Source: Bacillus sp. CHD6a
GTDB taxonomy: Bacteria; Bacillota; Bacilli; Bacillales; Bacillaceae_I
Assembly: GCF_001293645.1 (NCBI RefSeq)
Contig: NZ_LBMD01000006.1
Span: 124,001 to 188,000, forward strand
DNA: 64,000 nt
Direction of reading: 5' to 3'
The position numbers were made by a program, and so were the translations under genes. Shown piece by piece: positions 45,671-56,204 of this stretch. The first letter of the stretch is position 1; the number at the start of each line of letters is the position of its first letter. Below the pieces are notes generated by a model, which saw only the letters and a program-made list of their open reading frames with translations, ran no database searches and was not told the origin of the DNA.

Positions 45671-48085
45671 ATGTTAGTATCTTACAATTGGTTAAAAGAT
45701 TACGTAAATATAGATGATATTTCTGCTGAGGACTTGGCGGAGAAAATTACAAGAAGCGGGATTGAAGTAGAAGGCGTGGAAATGCTGAACGACGGGATCA
45801 AAGGTGTCGTAGTTGGTCATGTCTTGGAAAAGGAACAGCATCCAGACGCGGATAAGTTGAATAAATGCCAAGTTGATCTTGGAAACGGTGAAACTGTACA
45901 AATTGTCTGTGGTGCCAAAAATGTAGACAAAGGCCAGAAAGTAGCAGTGGCAACCGTAGGGGCAGTGCTTCCTGGTAATTTTAAGATAAAGCGTGCCAAG
46001 CTTCGCGGCGAAGAGTCTAACGGAATGATCTGTTCCTTGCAAGAGTTGGGGATTGGTTCTAAGCTTGTGGCAAAAGAATTCTCGGAAGGGATCTTTGTAT
46101 TCCCAAATGATGTGGAAGTTGGTACTGATGCATTAGAATATTTAAACCGAAATGACAAAGTGATGGAACTAGGGCTTACACCAAACCGCTCAGATGCATT
46201 AAGCATGCTGGGTGTGGCATATGAAGTCGGCGCCATCCTTGGACGTGAAGTAAAATGGCCATCTACTGAATATGAAGCAAACAGTGAAGAAGCTTCCGAC
46301 TATATTTCAGTAAATGTGGACGCTTCAGAAGACAACCCGTTATATGTCGCTAAAGTAGTGAAAAATGTGAAAATCGGTCCTTCACCGCTTTGGATGCAAG
46401 GTCGCCTGATGGCAGCAGGAATCCGCCCACACAACAATGTGGTCGACATCACCAACTACATTTTATTAGAATATGGTCAGCCATTGCATGCGTTCGATTA
46501 TGATCGTCTTGGCAGCAAGGAAATTCTTGTTCGCCGTGCTCGCAAGGATGAGAAAATCACAACCCTTGACGATGCAGAGCGTACGTTAACAGAAGATCAC
46601 CTTGTTATCACAAACGGAACAGAGCCTGTCGCGCTTGCCGGTGTAATGGGTGGAGCGGATTCAGAGGTTCAATCAGATACAACGACTATCCTGCTTGAGT
46701 CCGCATACTTCAATGGAGTGACTGTACGTAAAGCATCAAAAGATCACGGTCTGCGCAGTGAAGCAAGTGCCCGCTATGAAAAAGGAATCGATCCGAACCG
46801 TACACGTGAAGCAGCAGAGAGAGCTGTTGCACTAATGGCAGAATACGCTGGCGGTGAAGTGGTCGGTGGTTCCGTGGAAGTAAACACTCTGAAAATAGAA
46901 CCTGCTGTGGTCACCACTACTGTCGAAAAAATTAATAGCGTGCTTGGAACTTCCATCACTGCTGCGGAAGTGAAAGATATTTTCACGAAGCTGCAATTTG
47001 AGGTATCTGAAGACAACGGCAGCTTTACAGTTACTGTTCCAACTCGTCGTGGGGATATCACGATTGAAGAGGATCTCGTTGAGGAAGTGGCACGTCTTTA
47101 CGGATATGACAATATTCCAACTACACTGCCTGTAAGTGCTGCAACACCTGGCGTATTGACTCCATATCAAGCGAAGCGTCGTAAAGTTCGCCGTTATCTG
47201 GAGGGTGCTGGTCTAATCCAAAACATCACGTACTCCCTGACAAGCGATGAGCGCGCGAAGCAATTCGCCCTTGAACATGGAAAAGCGATCCGCCTAGCGA
47301 TGCCGATGAGTGAAGAGAGAAGCACATTGCGTCTGAGCCTTGTGCCGCATCTTCTAGAAGCGCTACAACATAATATCGCTCGTTCCTTGCAAGCGAATGC
47401 AGTATATGAAATTGGGTCTGTATTCATCGGAAAAGATGGAGATGTTTTACCTGAGGAAAAAGAACGCCTTGCTGGTGCACTAACAGGTCTATGGCAGCAA
47501 CATCCATGGCAGGGGGAGAAAAAAGCAGTTGATTTCTTTGTAGCCAAGGGAATTTTGGAAGGCATGTTCTCTATGCTTGGAGTGAGTGAAACAATCACTT
47601 ACGCACGTTCTGAGAAAGACGGTTTACACCCTGGACGTACAGCAGAAATCTTACTGAATGGAGAAAGCATTGGTTTCATCGGTCAGCTTCATCCAGAAAA
47701 ATTAAATGAACTGGACCTCCCTGAAACATATGTGTTTGAGCTTTCCTTAACAGCACTACTGGGAGAAGGCATCGGAGAAATACAATACGAAGCAATCCCG
47801 CGTTTCCCATCCATCAGCCGTGATATCGCACTTGTGGTGGATCAGGAAACTCCAGCAGGTGAGTTGGAAGCAGTCATCAAAACAACAGGCGGCACCCTTC
47901 TGAAGGAAGTACAGGTATTCGACGTGTACGAAGGTGACAAAATCGACTCAACCAAAAAGTCAATCGCATTCGCATTACGTTACTACCACCCAGAACACAC
48001 ACTAACGGACGAAGAAGTAACAAAAGTTCACACAAAAGTGCTTCAAGCAGTCGAAGAAAAATTCAACGCAGTACTAAGAAGCTAA
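45671..48085 (+). CDS. pheT: Phenylalanyl-tRNA synthetase beta subunit
   Basis: The 804-residue non-catalytic but editing subunit has, in order: the EMAP-like tRNA-binding domain (about 40-155, [15 protein letters not shown]), B3/B4 editing domain (about 210-385), B5 (about 405-475), a class II-like core, and the C-terminal ferredoxin-like anticodon-binding domain (about 710-804, [18 protein letters not shown]). AGAGGAGGGG precedes the ATG. It is coupled to pheS under the T-box leader. A terminator follows. Confidence 0.98.
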   Translation: MLVSYNWLKDYVNIDDISAEDLAEKITRSGIEVEGVEMLNDGIKGVVVGHVLEKEQHPDADKLNKCQVDLGNGETVQIVCGAKNVDKGQKVAVATVGAVLPGNFKIKRAKLRGEESNGMICSLQELGIGSKLVAKEFSEGIFVFPNDVEVGTDALEYLNRNDKVMELGLTPNRSDALSMLGVAYEVGAILGREVKWPSTEYEANSEEASDYISVNVDASEDNPLYVAKVVKNVKIGPSPLWMQGRLMAAGIRPHNNVVDITNYILLEYGQPLHAFDYDRLGSKEILVRRARKDEKITTLDDAERTLTEDHLVITNGTEPVALAGVMGGADSEVQSDTTTILLESAYFNGVTVRKASKDHGLRSEASARYEKGIDPNRTREAAERAVALMAEYAGGEVVGGSVEVNTLKIEPAVVTTTVEKINSVLGTSITAAEVKDIFTKLQFEVSEDNGSFTVTVPTRRGDITIEEDLVEEVARLYGYDNIPTTLPVSAATPGVLTPYQAKRRKVRRYLEGAGLIQNITYSLTSDERAKQFALEHGKAIRLAMPMSEERSTLRLSLVPHLLEALQHNIARSLQANAVYEIGSVFIGKDGDVLPEEKERLAGALTGLWQQHPWQGEKKAVDFFVAKGILEGMFSMLGVSETITYARSEKDGLHPGRTAEILLNGESIGFIGQLHPEKLNELDLPETYVFELSLTALLGEGIGEIQYEAIPRFPSISRDIALVVDQETPAGELEAVIKTTGGTLLKEVQVFDVYEGDKIDSTKKSIAFALRYYHPEHTLTDEEVTKVHTKVLQAVEEKFNAVLRS

Positions 48086-48095
48086 TATAAAAGAA

Positions 48096-48126
48096 AAGGG
48101 ATTCCATGTGGGATCCCTTTTTGTCC
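48096..48126 (+). terminator. Terminator of pheST
   Basis: AAAGGGATTCC pairs with GGATCCCTTT around ATGTG, followed by T residues. Confidence 0.85.
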
Positions 48127-48238
48127 TTTTTTGGGTAATGAAACATTCAACACAGTGATTTCATTGACCTAGGAGGTTAACAAAAGCTTTCTTATCAAGT
48201 TACCTGAAAAACAGTAGGATTTGTGCATGGTGCTATCT

Positions 48239-49100
48239 AACTCCGGATCAAATGCCGAAGACTACTACGGGAAAGTTAACAGTCTCCGCCCGAAACTCTT
48301 ACAGGAAAGCAAAAACGGTAACAGAGCAGGTGTCTCTCCACCCGAAACTCCTCCAGAAAAGCAAAAACGGTAATAGAGCCTGGTTCTCACCGCCCGAAAC
48401 TCCTTCGGAAAAGCCAAAACGGTAACAGAGCAGGTGTCTCTCCACCCGAAACTCCACCGAAAAAACAAAAACGGTAATAGAGGAGGTGTCTCACCGCCCG
48501 AAACTCCACCGGAAAAACAAAAACGGTAACAGAGGAGGTGTCTCACCGCCCGAAACTCCTCCAGAAAAGCAAAAACGGTAATAGAGCCTGGTTCTCACCG
48601 CCCGAAACTCCTTCGGAAAAGCAAAAATCGGTAACAGAGCAGGTGTCTCACCGCCCGAAACTTCTTCTTAAAAACAAAAACGGTAATAGAGCCGTGTTCT
48701 CACCGCCCGAAACTCCTTCGGAAAAGCAAAAAAGGTAACAGAGGAGGTGTCTCTCCACCCGAAACTCCTCCAGAAAAACAAAAACGGTAGCATAGAAGGT
48801 GTCTCTCCACCCGAAACTCCTCCAGAAAAACAAAAACGGTAGCATAGAAGGTGTCTCTCCACCCGAAACTCCTCCAGAAAAACAAAAAAGGTAACAGAGG
48901 AGGTGTCTCACTGCCCGAAACTCCTTCAGAAAAACAAAAACGGTAACAGAACAAGTGTCTCTCCACCCGAAACTCCTCCAGAAAAACAAAAACGGTAATA
49001 GAGGAGGTGTCTCACAACCCGAAACTCCTGCAGAAAAGCAAAAACGGTAACAGAGCAGGTGCCTCTCCATCCAAAACGCCTTTAGAAAAACAAAAACGTA
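48239..49100. repeat. 52-bp tandem repeat array 2
   Basis: About 16 units have a 52-bp period. CGAAACTC anchors occur at 48291, 48343, 48395, 48447, 48499, 48551 and 48603, then after one inserted base at 48656, 48708 and onward to 49020. The unit is CGAAACTCCTCCAGAAAA then CAAAAACGGTAACAGAGGAG then GTGTCTCTCCACC. The GGTARYAGAGRAGGTGTCTC part is shared with array 1, while the other 24 bp are specific to this array. No gene lies here. Long minus-strand frames are repeat artefacts. Confidence 0.92.
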
Positions 49101-49104
49101 GAGC

Positions 49105-49190
49105 AAGGAAGCGACAATGTGGAGAACCCACAGGCGACAATAAATAGCCGAGGTGGTTTAAGGTCCCCATTTACGGACTAAAACAACGTA
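49105..49190 (+). repeat. Decayed remnant of the dispersed repeat
   Basis: GTGGAGAACCCACAGGCGAC and AGCCGAGGTGG resemble the centre of the repeat. The ends are not recognisable. Confidence 0.35.
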
Positions 49191-49277
49191 GATTAGCTAT
49201 TATTGAAACTCAAAATCTTAGGTCAAGCTGTTTTTGCCCGTTTTTTTACTAAAAATAGGTATTTCGAATGATTTATA

Positions 49278-49315
49278 AGAACGCGTGTTCTGTTTTTTAG
49301 ATAGAATGGTATAAT
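49278..49315 (+). promoter_or_regulatory. Toxin promoter with a LexA-type box
   Basis: GAAC-GCGT-GTTC at 49279-49290 fits the Bacillus SOS box core GAACRNRYGTTY. Its outer bases are A and T instead of C and G. It covers the -35 position (49287-49292) of an extended -10 promoter, TGG-TATAAT at 49307-49315. LexA binding here would block transcription until DNA damage. A second TATAAT at 49327-49332 lacks a -35. Confidence 0.65.
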
Positions 49316-49379
49316 AGAGTAGACAGTATAATAGGAACGGGTGGTGCGGTGAATCCCTGTGGAGAACGGGGGTGACCGT

Positions 49380-49475
49380 ATGAGCGAGATGCAGCTTTTC
49401 CTCACATCAGGACTATTCCTCTTTGCGCTTGTAAATCTAGTAATCGTGTTAATAAAAGAAATGACAAAAAAATAA
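49380..49475 (+). CDS. Candidate type I toxin: 31-residue membrane peptide
   Basis: The frame encodes MSEMQLFLTSGLFLF then ALVNLVIVLIKEMTKK, a short polar start, one membrane helix (about residues 5-25) and a Lys-rich tail. This is the layout of type I toxins and holin-like toxins such as TxpA or TisB. GGGGGTGA ends 4 bases before the ATG. The 5' leader of about 58 nt contains ACGGGTGG (49337-49344), exactly complementary to CCACCCGT at 477-484 past 49000, just after the stop, giving a closed mRNA. It is convergent with an antisense RNA and downstream of a LexA-type box. Not found among larger frames because of its size. Confidence 0.7.
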   Translation: MSEMQLFLTSGLFLFALVNLVIVLIKEMTKK

Positions 49476-49619
49476 CCCACCCGTGACTTCTAATTCGCTG
49501 TTAGGCAGTCGGGTGAGTTACTTATTACGTTCGACTCCACAGTAGCCGTGCTTCTGCGGAACTTATACTGTCAAGAGTCAAAGTGCGTCCAACACTTTGG
49601 CTTCTTCAATCATGTGTAT
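49474..49619 (-). ncRNA. Candidate antisense antitoxin RNA
   Basis: On the minus strand, TATACA (49653-49648), 16 bases, and an extended -10 TGC-TATAAT (49631-49626) would start an RNA near 49619. It ends at a strong terminator: AACTCACCCG (49519-49510) pairs with CGGGTGGGTT (49483-49474), followed by ATTTTTTT. The interior folds through GACTC-TTG-ACAGTA with TACTGT-GG-AGTC. The plus-strand toxin mRNA probably ends at the CAAAGTG/CACTTTG hairpin (49580-49600), so the two RNAs overlap at their 3' ends by about 110-130 nt, the arrangement of txpA/ratA. Confidence 0.6.
49580..49600 (+). terminator. Likely 3' end of the toxin mRNA
   Basis: CAAAGTG pairs perfectly with CACTTTG around CGTCCAA. Only a pyrimidine-rich stretch follows. 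Confidence 0.45.
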
Positions 49620-49673
49620 ACTCAAATTATAGCATAAGACAACCAACTGTATACGAAATATCGATTGGTAAAG

Positions 49674-50618
49674 TTATCTGACCAGTTTTTTTGCCTTCAG
49701 CGTATTGGCAAAATGGACTTTTGCCACTTTGTTCAAAAAGCCTTCTCCATGTTTTTCAATCACTCTTGCAGCTGCAGAATCCACTTTTGAACCTGCTCCT
49801 TTTGGTATTGTTATACCCGCAAGCTCGCTCAGCTTTTCCATCTCTTTTAAGAAAGAGTACCTTGCGATAATGGAAGCCGCGGCCACGGAAAGGTGCAGGC
49901 CTTCTGCTTTGGTATGAAAATAAACATTTTCACGAACAATTTTCTTCTGTTGCGCCACATGTCGATAGTAAATCCCAGATTCAGCAAACTGATCAATGAG
50001 TATTGCATCAGGTTTCTCTGGGGCAATTTTATCTAATACATGTTGTAATGCTTTATTATGTAATAACGCCTTAATTTTCCCCTGGGACATACCACTTTGT
50101 TGCAGTTCATTATACTTTTCATTATTTAAAACTAATAGGCTGTAAGGAACATGCGGCAAAATTGCTTTTGCTATCCTCACAATCTTTTCATCATTTAATG
50201 TCTTCGAATCCTGCACTCCCAGTTCTTTCAATTTATCCATGTGTTCCTTTTTTACATATGCGGCACAAACAGTAATCGGCCCAAAATAATCTCCTGTCCC
50301 TACTTCATCAGATCCGATGACAGAAAGGGAAGCAAACCCTGCAGGCAAGGAGGATTTCACTGATGAAACAGTAGTTGCTTTTTTGCTAGCTTTAGCTGGT
50401 GCATCCGTTGCCCCAAATCCCTTCCAAATGTTCGCTTCCTCTTCCGCCCCTTTTCCTTGGAACAACACTTTTCCAGACTTGTATGCTGTAATATTACAAG
50501 TAGGCGATTTGGCAACAAAAATAGCTCCAGTAGGAAGCTTATTTATCTTATGTTCCTTATAGAAACTTTCTATTTTGTTTAATATAGTTCCAGATACCTG
50601 GATGACTTGATATGACAA
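49674..50618 (-). CDS. rnhC: Ribonuclease HIII
   Basis: It degrades RNA in RNA-DNA hybrids and protects the chromosome from R-loops. The 314 residues comprise an N-terminal TBP-like substrate-binding domain (about 1-90, PTGAIFVAKSPTCNITAYKSGKV region) and an RNase HII-type catalytic domain. The latter has the metal ligands in GSDEVGTGDYFGP (Asp and Glu near 101-102), Asp in ILIDQFAESG, and Glu/Asp near the C-terminus. Translation starts at TTG 50618 behind TAGGAGTG. It is transcribed away from zapA. Confidence 0.95.
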   Translation of the reverse strand: MSYQVIQVSGTILNKIESFYKEHKINKLPTGAIFVAKSPTCNITAYKSGKVLFQGKGAEEEANIWKGFGATDAPAKASKKATTVSSVKSSLPAGFASLSVIGSDEVGTGDYFGPITVCAAYVKKEHMDKLKELGVQDSKTLNDEKIVRIAKAILPHVPYSLLVLNNEKYNELQQSGMSQGKIKALLHNKALQHVLDKIAPEKPDAILIDQFAESGIYYRHVAQQKKIVRENVYFHTKAEGLHLSVAAASIIARYSFLKEMEKLSELAGITIPKGAGSKVDSAAARVIEKHGEGFLNKVAKVHFANTLKAKKLVR

Positions 50619-50727
50619 TTAATTCACTCCTACTACAAAATTTTACATTTTTCCATGTTTCTTTTCCACTTTACTACGTTTCGTGGTATTATAAAGATTA
50701 GGATTTTAATGAATGGGGGCATACACG

Positions 50728-50982
50728 TTGTCAGAGCATAAAACTCGCACAACTGTCGACATATATGGACAACAATACTCGATTGTTGGTACGGAAAGTA
50801 TAAGTCACATACGACTTGTTGCTTCCATTGTCGATGAAAAAATGAGAGAAATCAATAGCAAAAATTCAAACTTGGACATCAGTAAACTGGCAGTCCTTAC
50901 TGCGGTGAATGTTGTACATGATTATATCAAATTAAAAGATGAATACGATATGCTTGAGAGAGAATTAAAGAAAAAGGGTTGA
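50728..50982 (+). CDS. zapA: Cell division protein ZapA
   Basis: The 84-residue FtsZ-bundling protein promotes Z-ring assembly. It has an N-terminal beta domain ([15 protein letters not shown]) and a long C-terminal coiled coil (about 45-84). The start is put at TTG 50728, giving [15 protein letters not shown], which aligns with the B. subtilis N-terminus. An in-frame ATG at 50713 falls within the GGGGG ribosome binding site region. The following cvpA gene begins 5 bp after the stop. Confidence 0.93.
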   Translation: MSEHKTRTTVDIYGQQYSIVGTESISHIRLVASIVDEKMREINSKNSNLDISKLAVLTAVNVVHDYIKLKDEYDMLERELKKKG

Positions 50983-50987
50983 GTACG

Positions 50988-51533
50988 ATGTTAGACTTGA
51001 TTATTATCTTTCTATTTATTATGGGACTGATTGTTGGAATCCGCAGGGGATTCATTATGCAGATTGTCCATCTTTCCGGCTTTATAGCAGCCTTTGTGGT
51101 TGCATATATGTTTTATGGTGATTTAGCACCGAAATTAAAACTTTGGGTGCCTATGCCGAGTTTTGGCAATGCTGAGTTTTCTATGTTTTTTGAGACGATA
51201 AGTCTAGATACGGCTTATTATAGGGCTGTTGCTTTTGCGATTCTTTTCTTCGGAACAAGGATTGCTGCGCAGATAATCGGGTCTATGCTGGATTTCCTTT
51301 CTCACCTACCGATCTTGAAACAGGTGAACAGTTGGGCAGGGGCAGTGTTAGGCTTTGTGGAAGTTTACTTGATTGTGTTTATTTTCTTATACATAGGAGC
51401 ATTGGTTCCTCTTGAGATGGTGCAGACTTCAATCAGTGATTCGTCCATGGCAAAGGGAATTGTAGAAAGTACACCGATATTCTCAGAAAAGCTACAAGAG
51501 CTATGGTCAGGTTATACGGCAAGCAAGCAATAA
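50988..51533 (+). CDS. cvpA: CvpA family membrane protein
   Basis: The 181-residue protein of the colicin V production/YshB family has four membrane helices (about 1-18, 22-42, 70-92 and 105-130) and the MGLIVGIRRGFIMQIVHLSG start. E. coli CvpA affects colicin V export and envelope resistance. The Bacillus role is open. ATG 50988 is chosen over TTG 50979, which overlaps the zapA stop. A terminator follows. Confidence 0.88.
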   Translation: MLDLIIIFLFIMGLIVGIRRGFIMQIVHLSGFIAAFVVAYMFYGDLAPKLKLWVPMPSFGNAEFSMFFETISLDTAYYRAVAFAILFFGTRIAAQIIGSMLDFLSHLPILKQVNSWAGAVLGFVEVYLIVFIFLYIGALVPLEMVQTSISDSSMAKGIVESTPIFSEKLQELWSGYTASKQ

Positions 51534-51543
51534 TTCAAATGGT

Positions 51544-51574
51544 AAAACAGGCCTTCTTTGGGCCTGTTTTTTTC
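51544..51574 (+). terminator. Terminator after cvpA
   Basis: AAACAGGCC pairs with GGCCTGTTT around TTCTTTG, followed by T residues. Confidence 0.88.
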
Positions 51575-51661
51575 ATGGAAACAGTTTGTTCGATTGTACA
51601 TTTGCCTCATTTATTTGTATGATTTAATAAGATAAGTCTACATAAGGTCAGGTGAAGTAAT

Positions 51662-53383
51662 GTGAATAAAAAACAAATCGTAAAATGGCTTGAAACGATT
51701 GCGACATATATGGAATTAAAGGGAGAGAATGGATTTAAAGTTTCGGCATTCAGAAAAGCTGCGCTGGCACTTGAAAATGATGAAAGAAGCTTAAGTCAAA
51801 TAGAAGATTTTACAAAGATTAGTGGTATTGGAAAAGGGACTGCAGCTGTCATCCATGAAATTTTGGAAACAGGGAAATCCTCCGTTTTAGAAGAGTTGCA
51901 ACAAGAAGTTCCAGAAGGATTAATTCCGTTATTGAAATTGCCTGGGCTTGGTGGCAAGAAAATAGCGAAACTTTATCAAGAACTAGACGTAGTAGATATG
52001 ACAAGCTTAAAAGAAGCGTGTGAACAAGAAAAAGTGCAGGTGCTTGCCGGATTTGGGAAAAAAACAGAAGAGAAAATCCTTGCTGCAATAGAAGAAGTCG
52101 GAAAACGTCCAGATCGTTTGCCGATCTCCTTTATGACGCCGATTGCAGAACAAATCGAACAATTCCTTGCAACCGTGGATGGAATAGAGAAATACTCGCG
52201 TGCAGGAAGCCTGCGCAGATACAGGGAAACCATTAAAGATTTGGACTTTATCATTTCCACAACAGAACCTACAAAAGTACGGGAGCAGCTTGTGAAAATG
52301 GATAGGGTGATAGAAATTATTGCAAATGGTGATACAAAAGTGTCCATCATTTTAAAATATGATTATGATGTGTCCGTTGATTTCCGCATGGTGGAACCTT
52401 TAAGCTTCCCGACAACTTTGCATCATTTTACCGGATCAAAAGACCATAACGTCCGTATGCGCCAGCTTGCAAAAGACCGCGGAGAGAAAATCAGTGAGTA
52501 TGGTGTGGAAAATGTTGAAACAGGAGAAATGAAGCACTTCAAAACGGAAGAAGCGTTTTTCCGTCATTTTAACCTGCCGTTCATCCCGCCTGAGATAAGA
52601 GAAGATGGGACAGAAGTGGATTATGCTTTAGAACATGGAGAGATACCATTGGTGTCATTGGATGACATAAGAGGAGATCTTCATATGCACTCTACGTATA
52701 GCGATGGTGCGTACACAATAGAAGAGATGATAGAAGCAAACCGTGCAAAAGGGTATAAGTATATGGCGATTACCGATCATTCTCAATATTTAAAAGTAGC
52801 GAACGGTTTAACTCCGGAACGTCTTAGACAGCAAAAGGAAGAAATCAAGAAATTGAATGAAAAGTATGAGGATATTACGATTTTATCCGGTGTGGAAATG
52901 GACATCCTGCCAGACGGCTCTCTTGATTATGATGATGAATTAATGGAAGAGATGGATATTGTCATCGCATCGATTCATTCAAGCTTTTCACAAAAAAGAG
53001 AAGTAATTATGGACCGCTTGAGAAAAGCGTTGGAAAATAATCATGTCGATATTATCGCACATCCTACAGGGCGTCTGATTGGACGCAGGGAAGGATATGA
53101 TGTGGATGTGGAAATGTTGATTCAGTTGGCGAAAGAAACAGATACTGCGCTTGAGCTTAACGCCAATCCCAACCGTTTGGACCTTGCTAGCCACTATGTC
53201 CGACTCGCACAGGATGCTGGAGTGAAGATTGTCATCAATACAGATGCACATAGCATCGACATGTTGGATCATATGGAAGTGGGAGTGGCAGCGGCAAGAA
53301 AAGGGTGGATCAAAAAAGACAATGTAATCAATACATGGTCACTGGACGAGTTAAAGAAATTTTTAACACGACACCATACGTAA
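51662..53383 (+). CDS. polX: DNA polymerase/3'-5' exonuclease PolX
   Basis: Family X repair polymerase fused to a PHP exonuclease. The 573 residues hold an N-terminal 8-kDa domain with helix-hairpin-helix motifs ([11 protein letters not shown] and [13 protein letters not shown]), a nucleotidyltransferase domain with [15 protein letters not shown] (Asp pair near 196-198), and a PHP domain (about 335-573). PHP metal ligands are in [30 protein letters not shown] and NTDAH. It starts at GTG 51662 behind AGGTGAAG. It probably acts in base excision repair, and lies beside mutS2 as in B. subtilis. Confidence 0.96.
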   Translation: MNKKQIVKWLETIATYMELKGENGFKVSAFRKAALALENDERSLSQIEDFTKISGIGKGTAAVIHEILETGKSSVLEELQQEVPEGLIPLLKLPGLGGKKIAKLYQELDVVDMTSLKEACEQEKVQVLAGFGKKTEEKILAAIEEVGKRPDRLPISFMTPIAEQIEQFLATVDGIEKYSRAGSLRRYRETIKDLDFIISTTEPTKVREQLVKMDRVIEIIANGDTKVSIILKYDYDVSVDFRMVEPLSFPTTLHHFTGSKDHNVRMRQLAKDRGEKISEYGVENVETGEMKHFKTEEAFFRHFNLPFIPPEIREDGTEVDYALEHGEIPLVSLDDIRGDLHMHSTYSDGAYTIEEMIEANRAKGYKYMAITDHSQYLKVANGLTPERLRQQKEEIKKLNEKYEDITILSGVEMDILPDGSLDYDDELMEEMDIVIASIHSSFSQKREVIMDRLRKALENNHVDIIAHPTGRLIGRREGYDVDVEMLIQLAKETDTALELNANPNRLDLASHYVRLAQDAGVKIVINTDAHSIDMLDHMEVGVAAARKGWIKKDNVINTWSLDELKKFLTRHHT

Positions 53384-53411
53384 GGTAAAGACAGAAGGGA
53401 GTTATGGTACC

Positions 53412-55769
53412 GTGCAACCGAGGGTTTTAAAGGTATTGGAATTTAATAAAGTAAAAGATAAACTGGCAACTTTTTCGGCTTCCTCTTTAGGCAAAGAAAA
53501 AGTTGCGCAATTAACACCTGCCACCAATTACGAAGAAGTGGTAAGAAGACAGCTGCAAACAGATGAGGCAGCAACTGTCCTTCGTTTAAAAGGGGAAGTG
53601 CCACTTGGAGGAATCACTGATATCCGAGCACATGTAAAACGTGCCGAGATTGGCGGGACATTAAACACTCATGAACTATTGGATATCGCAGGTACCATTT
53701 ATGCGGCGCGAAAGCTAGACCGTTTTGTGGAATCTGTATTAGAAGAAGATATATCCATTCCTATATTGAAAGAATATATGGATCAGCTAATCATTTATCC
53801 TGAACTTGAACGCAATATAAAAAATTGTATAGACGAATATGGAGAAGTACTGGACGGAGCCAGTGATAAGTTAAGAGGAATCCGTCAGCAATTAAGGTCC
53901 ACAGAGTCCAGGGTGCGAGAAAAACTGGAGAGCATGATTCGTTCTTCTAACGCACAGAAGATGTTGTCAGATGCCATCATCACCATTCGTAATGAACGGT
54001 ATGTCATACCGGTAAAACAAGAATATCGCGGTTCGTATGGTGGGATAGTACACGATCAATCCTCTTCAGGTGCAACATTGTTCATTGAACCTCAACAGGT
54101 TGTGGACCTAAACAACGTTCTTCAAGAAGCAAAGGTGAAAGAAAAGCTGGAAATAGATCGTATATTAGCTGAGCTTTCAGCAGAAGTGGCAGAAGTGGCA
54201 CGTGATCTTCTAGAAAATGTTCACATACTCGCAGAAATAGATTTTATGTTTGCAAAAGCAAAGTATGGAAAGCATATCCGCGGAACGAAGCCTGAAATTA
54301 ATAATGATAAATATATAAGGCTGGTTCAAGCAAGACATCCTCTTATCAATGAGGATGAGGTGGTCCCGAACACTATGGAGCTTGGAAAAGACTATACATC
54401 TATCGTTATTACGGGTCCTAATACAGGTGGTAAGACGGTAACGTTGAAAACACTTGGTTTGTTAACGATTATGGCGCAATCTGGATTGCATGTACCAGCT
54501 CAAGATGGGTCGGAAGTGGGAGTATTCTCTGCCGTTTATGCAGATATTGGGGATGAACAATCCATCGAGCAAAGCTTAAGTACATTCTCCTCGCATATGG
54601 TCAATATTGTAGATATTCTTAAAAAAGTAGACCATGAGAGTCTAGTTCTATTTGACGAACTTGGCGCAGGTACAGACCCACAAGAGGGAGCAGCACTTGC
54701 TATCTCGATTTTGGATGAAGTATATCAACGAGGTGCATGTGTCATTGCAACTACCCATTACCCAGAATTAAAAGCATACGGTTATAACCGTGATGGGGTA
54801 GTAAACGCAAGCGTTGAATTTGATGTGGATACGTTAAGTCCTACGTATCGTTTGCTTATCGGGGTACCTGGTAGAAGTAATGCGTTCGAGATTTCAAAAC
54901 GTCTAGGTTTGAGCATGGAAGTCATCGACCGGGCGAAAGGTTTTGTCAGTGAGGATAGCAACAAAGTGGAGAATATGATTGCTTCTTTGGAAGCTTCTCA
55001 AAAAAGAGCAGAAGAAGAATGGAAAGAAGCAGAAAAAATAAGAAAAACATCGCAACAACTGCATGAAGATCTGGAACAGCAAATGCAGGAGCTGAACGAA
55101 CAACGCGATAAATTATACGAAAAAGCAGCCGAAAAAGCCGAGAAGATGGTAGAGGATGCCAAGGAAGAAGCAGAAAAGGTAATTCGAGAATTACGCAAGA
55201 TGCGCATGGAACAGCACGCCAATGTAAAAGAGCACGAGTTAATTGATGCCAAAAAACGACTGGAAGGCGCCGTGCCTACCGTTAAAAAATCTGCAACCAC
55301 AAAAAAACAAGAAGCTACCAATCAAACACTGGAGCCTGGTGACGAAGTAAAGGTATTAAGTTTAAACCAAAAAGGACATCTTGTGGAAAAAACGGGAGCC
55401 AAAGAATGGCAAGTTCAGATTGGTATCATGAAAATGAAAGTGAAAACGAAAGACATTCAATATGTAAGCAGGCCAAAGCCTGTGGAAACCAAGCCACTGG
55501 CTACCATCAAAGGGAAAGACTATCATGTCAGCATAGAGCTTGACCTTCGAGGTGAACGTTTTGAGAATGCACTCATGAGAGTGGAAAAATATTTGGATGA
55601 TGCTACATTAGCAGGTTATCATCGTGTTTCTATCATTCATGGTAAAGGAACCGGAGCGCTGCGTGTTGGGGTGCAGAATTATTTGAAGAACCACCGTTCC
55701 GTTAAAAATTATCGATTTGGTGAGGCGTCTGAAGGTGGCACTGGTGTTACCGTCGTCGAACTGAAATAA
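53412..55769 (+). CDS. mutS2: MutS2 ATPase/endonuclease
   Basis: The 785-residue MutS-like ATPase lacks mismatch-recognition domains. It has a clamp/core region (1-310), an ABC-type ATPase with Walker [10 protein letters not shown] (about 334-342) and Walker [14 protein letters not shown], a long coiled coil (about 515-630), a linker KOW-like segment, and a C-terminal Smr nuclease domain. The Smr [18 protein letters not shown] and HGKGTGALR motifs are present. Work in B. subtilis links it to ribosome collision rescue as well as recombination control. It starts at GTG 53412. yshE follows 14 bp later. Confidence 0.96.
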   Translation: MQPRVLKVLEFNKVKDKLATFSASSLGKEKVAQLTPATNYEEVVRRQLQTDEAATVLRLKGEVPLGGITDIRAHVKRAEIGGTLNTHELLDIAGTIYAARKLDRFVESVLEEDISIPILKEYMDQLIIYPELERNIKNCIDEYGEVLDGASDKLRGIRQQLRSTESRVREKLESMIRSSNAQKMLSDAIITIRNERYVIPVKQEYRGSYGGIVHDQSSSGATLFIEPQQVVDLNNVLQEAKVKEKLEIDRILAELSAEVAEVARDLLENVHILAEIDFMFAKAKYGKHIRGTKPEINNDKYIRLVQARHPLINEDEVVPNTMELGKDYTSIVITGPNTGGKTVTLKTLGLLTIMAQSGLHVPAQDGSEVGVFSAVYADIGDEQSIEQSLSTFSSHMVNIVDILKKVDHESLVLFDELGAGTDPQEGAALAISILDEVYQRGACVIATTHYPELKAYGYNRDGVVNASVEFDVDTLSPTYRLLIGVPGRSNAFEISKRLGLSMEVIDRAKGFVSEDSNKVENMIASLEASQKRAEEEWKEAEKIRKTSQQLHEDLEQQMQELNEQRDKLYEKAAEKAEKMVEDAKEEAEKVIRELRKMRMEQHANVKEHELIDAKKRLEGAVPTVKKSATTKKQEATNQTLEPGDEVKVLSLNQKGHLVEKTGAKEWQVQIGIMKMKVKTKDIQYVSRPKPVETKPLATIKGKDYHVSIELDLRGERFENALMRVEKYLDDATLAGYHRVSIIHGKGTGALRVGVQNYLKNHRSVKNYRFGEASEGGTGVTVVELK

Positions 55770-55783
55770 GAGGGGAGCCTGAT

Positions 55784-56191
55784 ATGTCTGCTTTTTGGGA
55801 AAATGAATTAGTCAGAACGGCTGCCAACTTTAGTGTGGTGGTACTATGTCTTGTTCTGTTTCTGGCTATTTTTGAACTAGTGACAAAGTATAAAAACATG
55901 GAAGAAATTAAAAAAGGCAATTTTGCTGTAGCGATGGCAACGGGCGGTAAAATACTCGGTATCGCCAACATTTTCAGGTACTCTATCAGCGATCATGATT
56001 CGTTGTTGACGATGATTGGTTGGGGAGCGGTAGGATTTGTGTTATTGTTATTTGCCTACTTTATCTTTGAATTTTTAACACCAAGCTTTAACATTGATAA
56101 GGAAATAGAAAAAGGGAATTGGGCTGTCGGGTTTATTTCCCTTGTCATTTCTATAGGGTTATCTTTCATTATTGGGGCAAGTATTGGATAA
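55784..56191 (+). CDS. yshE: DUF350 membrane protein
   Basis: The 135-residue protein has four membrane helices in two repeats. Each repeat carries the DUF350/UPF0719 motif of a charged loop followed by NxAVA: EEIKKGNFAVAMATGG and KEIEKGNWAVGFISLV. The function is unknown. The start lies behind AAGAGGGGAG. It is 14 bp behind mutS2, conserved in Bacillus. Confidence 0.88.
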   Translation: MSAFWENELVRTAANFSVVVLCLVLFLAIFELVTKYKNMEEIKKGNFAVAMATGGKILGIANIFRYSISDHDSLLTMIGWGAVGFVLLLFAYFIFEFLTPSFNIDKEIEKGNWAVGFISLVISIGLSFIIGASIG

Positions 56192-56204
56192 GGAGTAGGG
56201 AATT

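Noticed and set aside
42347-49100. CRISPR arrays
   Set aside because: The 52-bp units are contiguous repeats with no unique spacers, and no cas genes are nearby.
48265-49106. Long minus-strand open frames (up to 152 codons) with repeated CFSGGVSG-like units
   Set aside because: They lie entirely in the 52-bp tandem array, have no good ribosome binding sites, and repeat units of 52 bp stay open in several frames by composition.
49620-49673. Toxin promoter region read as a second promoter for rnhC
   Set aside because: rnhC is transcribed on the minus strand and ends at 49674, so these signals lie beyond its 3' end and serve the antisense RNA instead.
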